Shown: positions 58,510-64,000 of the stretch, in pieces
Numbering within the stretch: position 1 is the first letter of the stretch
How the letters are laid out: every line of letters starts with the position of its first letter
Assembly (NCBI GenBank): GCA_027924585.1
Contig: BSBM01000762.1
Coordinates: 9,582,501-9,646,500 of the forward strand
From: Larix kaempferi
Taxonomy: Eukaryota > Streptophyta > Pinopsida > Pinales > Pinaceae
DNA: 64,000 nt
Reading direction: 5' to 3'
Program-made: the position numbers and the translations under genes
The notes under the pieces: model-generated
What the model was told of the DNA's origin: nothing
Database searches by the model: none
Seen by the model: only the letters and a program-made list of their open reading frames with translations

Positions 58510-58520
58510 CTCCATCTTAA
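58510..58520 (-). other. Polypurine tract of copia element G
   Basis: The minus strand reads TTAAGATGGAG next to the LTR start TGTTGATG, a typical copia arrangement. Confidence 0.8.
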
Positions 58521-58762
58521 CTAGGAAGGTATTTCTCGACACAGATCTGCTAGACAAGTCTGCTTCTTGGGATCACCGTCATTGATGCATCGTCATCATC
58601 ATCGTCACTGCTGCTGCTATCTCAACCAATCTCTGACTCTACTCGTCATAGGAAGTTCTACAGAGCCAGTCCTTTTTCATACTGGATGTAGGCCCACCAC
58701 CTGCAGGTCTTCGTCATCACTGGCCATACTGTGGAATCCTCAGGACTTATTACGTGCATCAC

Positions 58763-59340
58763 AAAACCTCGAAAGAGCATCCCAGGCTGTTACAAGCACA
58801 CGACTCTACCTATAGGATCTCCCAGGGCCATATTATATGTGACCTCACCACAAAACCTCGCAAGAGAATCCCAGGTTGTTACGAGCACACAGCTCTACCT
58901 ATAGGATCTCCCAGGGACAGATTATATGTGGTCACCACAAAACCTCACAAGAGCATCCAAGGCTGCTACGAGCACACAACTCTACCTATAGGATCTCCTA
59001 GGGACAGATTATATGTGGTCATGGCAAAACCTCACAAGAGCATCCCAAGACTTATTACAGGCACACAACCCAACCTATCGGATCTCCCAGGGACATATTA
59101 TATGCTATAGGACAAAACCTCGAAAGAGCATCTGCTAGATATCCCAGGGCCAGATTATATGCCATAGGCAAAACCTTGAAAGACTATCTGCAGATCTCCT
59201 AGGGACAAATTATATGTCCTCCTAGAGCAAAACATCGAAACAGCATTTGCCAGATATCCCAGGGCCAGGTTACATGCCATAGGAAAAACCTTGAAAGACT
59301 ATCTGCAAATCTCCCAGGGCCAAATTATATGCTCATCTGC
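58763..59340. repeat. 88-bp tandem repeat array in the 3' region of G
   Basis: Four full units of 87-89 bp start at 58763, 58852, 58939 and 59026 (AAAACCTC..AGAGCATCC ... CTCCCAGGG..AGATTATATG). They are followed by four shortened units of about 53-62 bp starting at 59114, 59170, 59232 and 59285 that lack the middle part. The ORFs through it are by-products of the repeat. Confidence 0.88.
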
Positions 59341-59656
59341 ACAACTTGATCCACGGCCATAGAGTATCAACCTGACACTCACCATACATCATCCTAATGC
59401 ACACATGATCATCCTGATCATCATCACTGCAACATCCTGCTGCATGTCATTTGGAGCAACATCCTGAAGCTCGTCATCCATGATCATCCTGATCATACAA
59501 TGCATCTACCTGATGCATACCAAGTATCTTCCTGATACATATCATCATACATGATCCACCTAATCATACAGTGTGTCCACCTGATACAAATACAAATACA
59601 TGATACATATCACCATACATGATCCACCTGATACATATACAGATACATGGTCCAAG

Positions 59657-59900
59657 CATCCAACATGATGCATATACAAAATACATACAAATGATCCTAC
59701 TGATCATATCCATCATCCAACATGATGCGTACATACATATAAATGATCCAACTGATCATATCCAGCATCCAACATGGTGCATACATACATATACATATAA
59801 ATGATCCAACTGATCATATCCAGCATCCAACATGATGCTTACATACATATACAAATAAATGATCTAACTGATCATATCTAGCATCCAACATGATGCATAC
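59657..59900. repeat. 58-bp tandem repeat array in the 3' region of G
   Basis: Four units of 52-58 bp plus a partial fifth, starting at 59657, 59714, 59766, 59824 and 59882 (CATCCAACATGATGC ... AACTGATCATATCCAG). Related GATCCACCTGAT-type sequence extends upstream to about 59400. Confidence 0.88.
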
Positions 59901-60039
59901 AAAGCAGAAACCAGAACATCATCCTGATGCTCATCATCCAGCGCTTACATCCACAACCATGTGAAGGATCCTCCTTCCAACATGCTTGGAATGACTTCAG
60001 CAAATGTGTCCATCACTTCTTGCTGGAAGTGTTATCAAT

Positions 60040-63000
60040 CTAAAGAACACCAAGCCTCTCCCTGAAGTACTCGAACTTCACCCTGGCTAGTGGCTTCGTC
60101 AGCACATCTACAATCTACTCGTCCGTCGCAACGTACAGGAGCTTCACAGCTTCTCTCTACACCATATCCATGATATAGTGATATTTGATCTCTATGTGTT
60201 TAGACTTGTCATGAAACACTGGGTTCTCGGACAGCTTCACACAACTCTGGTTATCACAAAGATATCAATAGCATCCCACGGGAGAACAAATAACTCAGGC
60301 AGTAGCTTTCGTAGCCATACTGCCTCACAACTAGCTGAACAGGCTGCAACATACTCTGCCTTAGCTGTACTCAGTGCTACGCAGGATTGCTTCCTGCTCA
60401 ACCAAGAGATCACACCTGATCCCATACTAAAGCAGCACCCAGATGTGCTCTTCCTATCTGCAACACTGCCAGCCTAATCTGAGTCAACATAACCCTGTAG
60501 GTTAAAATTTTGATTTGCCTCATACTTGAACCCATAATCCACTGTACCCTTCAGGTATCTCAAAACATGCTTTATAGCAACCAGGCGAACACTCCTCGAA
60601 TCTGTCAGGAACTGACTCAATGTGTTCACATCAAAGCAAATATCTGGTCTCGTGTTTCTCAGGTACATCAAGGACCCAATCATCTGACAATACATAGAGA
60701 CTTCAACCGGATCAGATGAATCATCACATAGAAGCTTCATATTCGATGCCATAGGTGTGGCCATGGCCTTGCAATCCATCATCCCGAATCTCTTCAGGAT
60801 ATCTATTGTGTACTTCCCTTGACCAAGGAAGATCCCACCTACACTCTACCACACCTCCATACCTAGGAAATAATGCATCATTCCCAAATCTTTCATATCG
60901 AACTCGGCAGCAAGCTTCCTCTTAGTATCTGCAATCAATCTGTCATCTCCTGTTACAAATAAGTCATCTATGTATAGAAGTAGAATCACAGGATTCCCTT
61001 CCTCAACCTTGTAGTAAAGGTTGGAATCCACTTTACTCTTGGTAAAGCCCAAACTAGATAGGAAATTGTCCATCCTACCATACCAAGTTCTGGGAGCTTG
61101 CTTCAAGCCACACAAGGATTTCTTCAATCTTCACACATATGAATCCCTGTCATGTATTTCAAAACCAAGTGGCTGCTCCACATATACTTCCTCTTCAACT
61201 ACACCATTCAAGAAAGCAATCTTGACATCCATCTGGTGTATTTTCCATTTCATTCCTGTAGCCAGGGAAAGTACTATTCTGATGGAAGTATACCTGGCTA
61301 CAGGTGCAAAATTTTGTTCATAATCTATTCCCTCTTTCTAAGAGAATCCATGAGCTATGAATCTTGCCTTGTATTTCTCTACACTGCCATTTGCAGCATG
61401 CTTGACTTTGTAGATCCATTTGGAAGTCACAACAGACTTCTCTTTAGGTCTTGGGACAACATCCCAAACATCATTCTTCATTATTGATTGGTATTCCTCA
61501 ACCATGGCATCCTTCCATTCTTTATTTTCCATTGCTTCTTCATAGCTAGAAGGTTCTTTGTTCATAATGTCACAGAGTAAAGCAACATAGTTGGTATGTG
61601 ATCTGGTTCTCTTCTTTGCTCTATGTTCTTCTTCTGGAATGCCAAATCTTTCTGCATCTTGAATGAGCTCTCTATCCCATGCAGGTTTCCTCTTGTGAGA
61701 GTTATCCTCACGGGGTGGATCTACAGGTTCTTGCGGATCTTCAAACTCACAAAAAACTTATGGAATTGCTTCTGTCATGGTAGTGTCTTGAAATCTAGTT
61801 TCCTTAGGTTCTTCATAAACTTCAATAGGTGCCTTCCTTGATTTGATGAATGCTGAGTTTTCATCAAATGTTACATCCCTACTGACATCAATCTTCTTGA
61901 ACCCTGGAAAGTATATTCGGTAAGCCTTCGAGCTTTCACTGTAACCCACAAAGATACCCTTCTTTCCTGAAGGATCTAGTTTAGTCCTCTTTTCCTTTGG
62001 GACATGAGTGTATACTGGACAACAAAATATTCTAAGATGGATGACTTCAGGGTTCTTACCAGAAAAGACCTCTTATGGTGTCTTGTTGTCCAATATCTTG
62101 TGGGGTGTTCTAATCTGCACATATAGAGCTGTTCTAGCTGCTTCTTCCCATAGATGCATAGGTAGATCCTGCTCATGCAGCATTGCCCTTACTGCTTCCA
62201 TGATAATTCTGTTCTTCCTTTCTGCAACTCCATTCTATTGAGGATTATAAGGAGCAGTCAACTCCCTCTTAATCCCTGAATCACTACAAAGCTTCTTGAA
62301 GTCACCTGAGGTGAATTCTCCACCATTGTCGGTTCTGAATGTTTTGATCTTCTTGTCAGTTTGATTCTCCATCAAGGTTTTGAATTCCTTGAACTTATCA
62401 AACACCTCATCTTTGTTCTTCAAGAAGTATACCCAAGCCTTCCTGGAGAAGTCATCAATAAATGAGACATAGTAAACATACCCACTAAAAGAACTGGATG
62501 ACATAGGACCACATACATCTGAGTGGATGATTTCCAGGATATCTTTTGCCTTGCTTTCACTACTTGGGAAAGCCTTCTTAATGTTCTTACCTTTTGCACA
62601 TCCTTTGCAAACACCTTCATGTTTGGTCTTGATTTTAGGAAGACCCTCTACAGCCTTGCTTGCAATTGGAAGTGCCCTATAGTGCATATGATCAAGTCTT
62701 CTATTCCAAAGTTCACTTGGCTCCATGGATTCATGCACCATGGCATGTTCAGGTTGTCCCTTCAATTTATTCAAACCTACCTCTTGCTCTCCAATCACTA
62801 CTGCATCATCTATGGTCTTTCCCTTTGGCCACATTAGGACTTGGCCATACACAAATGCAACCCTCATACATTTTGCATCCAATGCAGAGATGGAGATTAA
62901 GTTCTTCTTGAGCCTAGGTACATAAAGGACTTCTTTCATCTTCAAAGATTTTCCAGAATCTAGGTTGTAGGAGGCTTCACCACTTCCCTTGATTGGGTAT

Positions 63001-64000
63001 TGATAATCATCCCCAAGTTTCACCTTATGGGGTGATTCATGTTCAAATAGATTCACAAAAGATTCCTTAAACCCAGTCATGTGTTTGGAAGCCCCACTAT
63101 CAATCAACCAATCATTACAACCATGGGAGATAGTACCTGTGAGAGCAGAGATTAGAACATACTCTTCTTCACTTGATGAGTCACCATCACTATCATCACT
63201 TTCTTCCCTAGCCTTCTTCTTTGGAGGTTCATCATCCTCGGTAGCATGAGCATGGAACTTTCTTTTGCTGCCCTTCTTATTCTTGCTAGAGTTGTTGTTA
63301 TTATCCCTTTTGTTCTTGGGACAATCTGAAGCAAAGTGACCCTTCTCATTCCATGTGAAGCATCTTAGATCCTTCTTATTCTTTTGATAGAATCTTTTGT
63401 AGCGAGAGTGCTCCTTCTTGGGCTTGCTTGTTTTGGTGTGAGTTGCGAGAGCTTGATCTTCACCTCCCATCTTTTCCTCATGAGCTACAAGTCTAGCTTC
63501 TTCTTGAGAGCATTCCTCCCATAGTTTATTGAAAGAGATCATTTTCTTTCTTGCACAGATTCCTTGAATAAAGGAGTCCCATGACCTAGGTAGGCCATTC
63601 AGAATGGTCATAACAACTTCACCATTGTCCACTACTTCATCCACAGCTTCAAGTTGCTCCTTGATCTAAGAGACCTTGGAGAAGTAAGATTGAATGGTTT
63701 CTCCATTCAACATCTTGACCCCTTTCAATTGATTCTGCAGAGTCATCTTCCGATTTATGTTCTTCCCTTCAAATAGCTTGGTCAAAGAGTTAAACATCTC
63801 CTTGGGTTTCTTTAGAGAAGACACATGGGGTATGAGATGGTCTTTGATAGAATCAACAATGATTCTCTTTGCCTTGACCAAGTTATTCTTATGCAATACC
63901 TTGGTCTCTTCATCCTCTAGTATAGGGATGTCTTCTTTTATATATGAGTCCAACTCTTTCTCTTCCAGGATTAACCCAATCCTATACTTCCAAGCTCCGA
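60040..64000 (-). pseudogene. Copia polyprotein gag-PR-INT-RT-RNase H of G
   Basis: Minus strand, one frame for most of its length. Gag at the window edge has NRKMTLQNQLKGVKM. A zinc knuckle of the C-X2-W form, CFTWNEKGHFASDCP, has Trp instead of the second Cys. Protease is WLIDSGASKHMTG. Integrase has a GAG-pre module (LWNRRLDHMHYRALPI, CKGCAKGK), DVCGPMSSSSF (Asp), FRTDNGGEFTS (Asp) and ELTAPYNPQ then TAG. RT has WKDAMVEEYQSIMKNDVW, CGLKQAPRTWY and the intact YIDD. RNase H has ADRKSTSGCCF and STAKAEYVAACSA. Nonsense codons occur at 62235, 61338, 60846 and 60474, and others near 62075, 61755 and 61130. There is a frameshift near 60255. The natural stop is at 60040. The frame is otherwise well preserved. 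Confidence 0.9.

Larger units (their letters stand above)
57904..64000 (-). mobile_element. Ty1/copia LTR retrotransposon G (5' end beyond window)
   Basis: Minus strand: gag, protease, integrase, RT and RNase H in copia order (integrase before RT), then a repeat-rich 3' region, a polypurine tract and the 3' LTR. It was inserted into the gag region of element F. The flank at the 3' LTR is GAAGA on the minus strand, the expected duplication; the partner copy is outside the window. Confidence 0.9.

Noticed and set aside
58763-59900. CRISPR-like array
   Set aside because: Contiguous degenerate units with no constant repeat and unique spacers, in plant nuclear DNA.

Overview
The window is plant nuclear DNA made almost entirely of LTR retrotransposons inserted into one another. 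Plant-type families (Ty3 chromovirus, Tat/Ogre-like and Athila-like Ty3 elements, Ty1/copia, a CACTA DNA-transposon end, a PPR pseudogene), very long LTRs and the absence of an intact host gene point to a large-genome vascular plant. A conifer or other gymnosperm is my best guess; that is inference, not proof. No tRNA, rRNA, CRISPR or bacterial-type feature was seen.

Layout. 1-4199: left part of Ty3 element A (minus strand): gag-PR-RT, PBS and 5' LTR, inserted into an LTR of element B. 4200-8861 and 33454-41743: chromovirus B (minus), with 4.4-kb LTRs. Its integrase gene is split by element C (8862-33448, plus strand, flanked by the 5-bp duplication CAATG). C is a Tat/Ogre-like element with gag-pol in one frame (11650-19107), an extra RNase H ORF, and an antisense intron-containing gene of plant-mobile-domain type. 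That antisense gene is split by element D (20971-29849, duplication GATAA), an LTR element with no coding capacity. Divergence between LTR pairs follows the nesting order: B about 5.6% in a 390-bp sample, C about 1.6%, D 0.39%.

41744-47116: degraded flank with a PPR pseudogene, foldback repeats, an ATC microsatellite and CACTA-type ends. 47117-49413: a gag fragment and an LTR. 49414-57903: Athila-like element F (minus) with degenerate pol, a 43-bp tandem array and a large downstream ORF3 of unknown function. 57904-64000: Ty1/copia element G (minus), inserted in F's gag, with two tandem-repeat arrays between pol and its 3' LTR.

Nearly every coding region carries nonsense codons. Many are TAG where a Gln (CAG) codon is expected from the family, which fits deamination of methylated CHG sites. 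The most interesting parts are C's antisense spliced gene, F's ORF3, the composite LTR of D and the repeated TACCGCG/CGCGGTA clusters of C.
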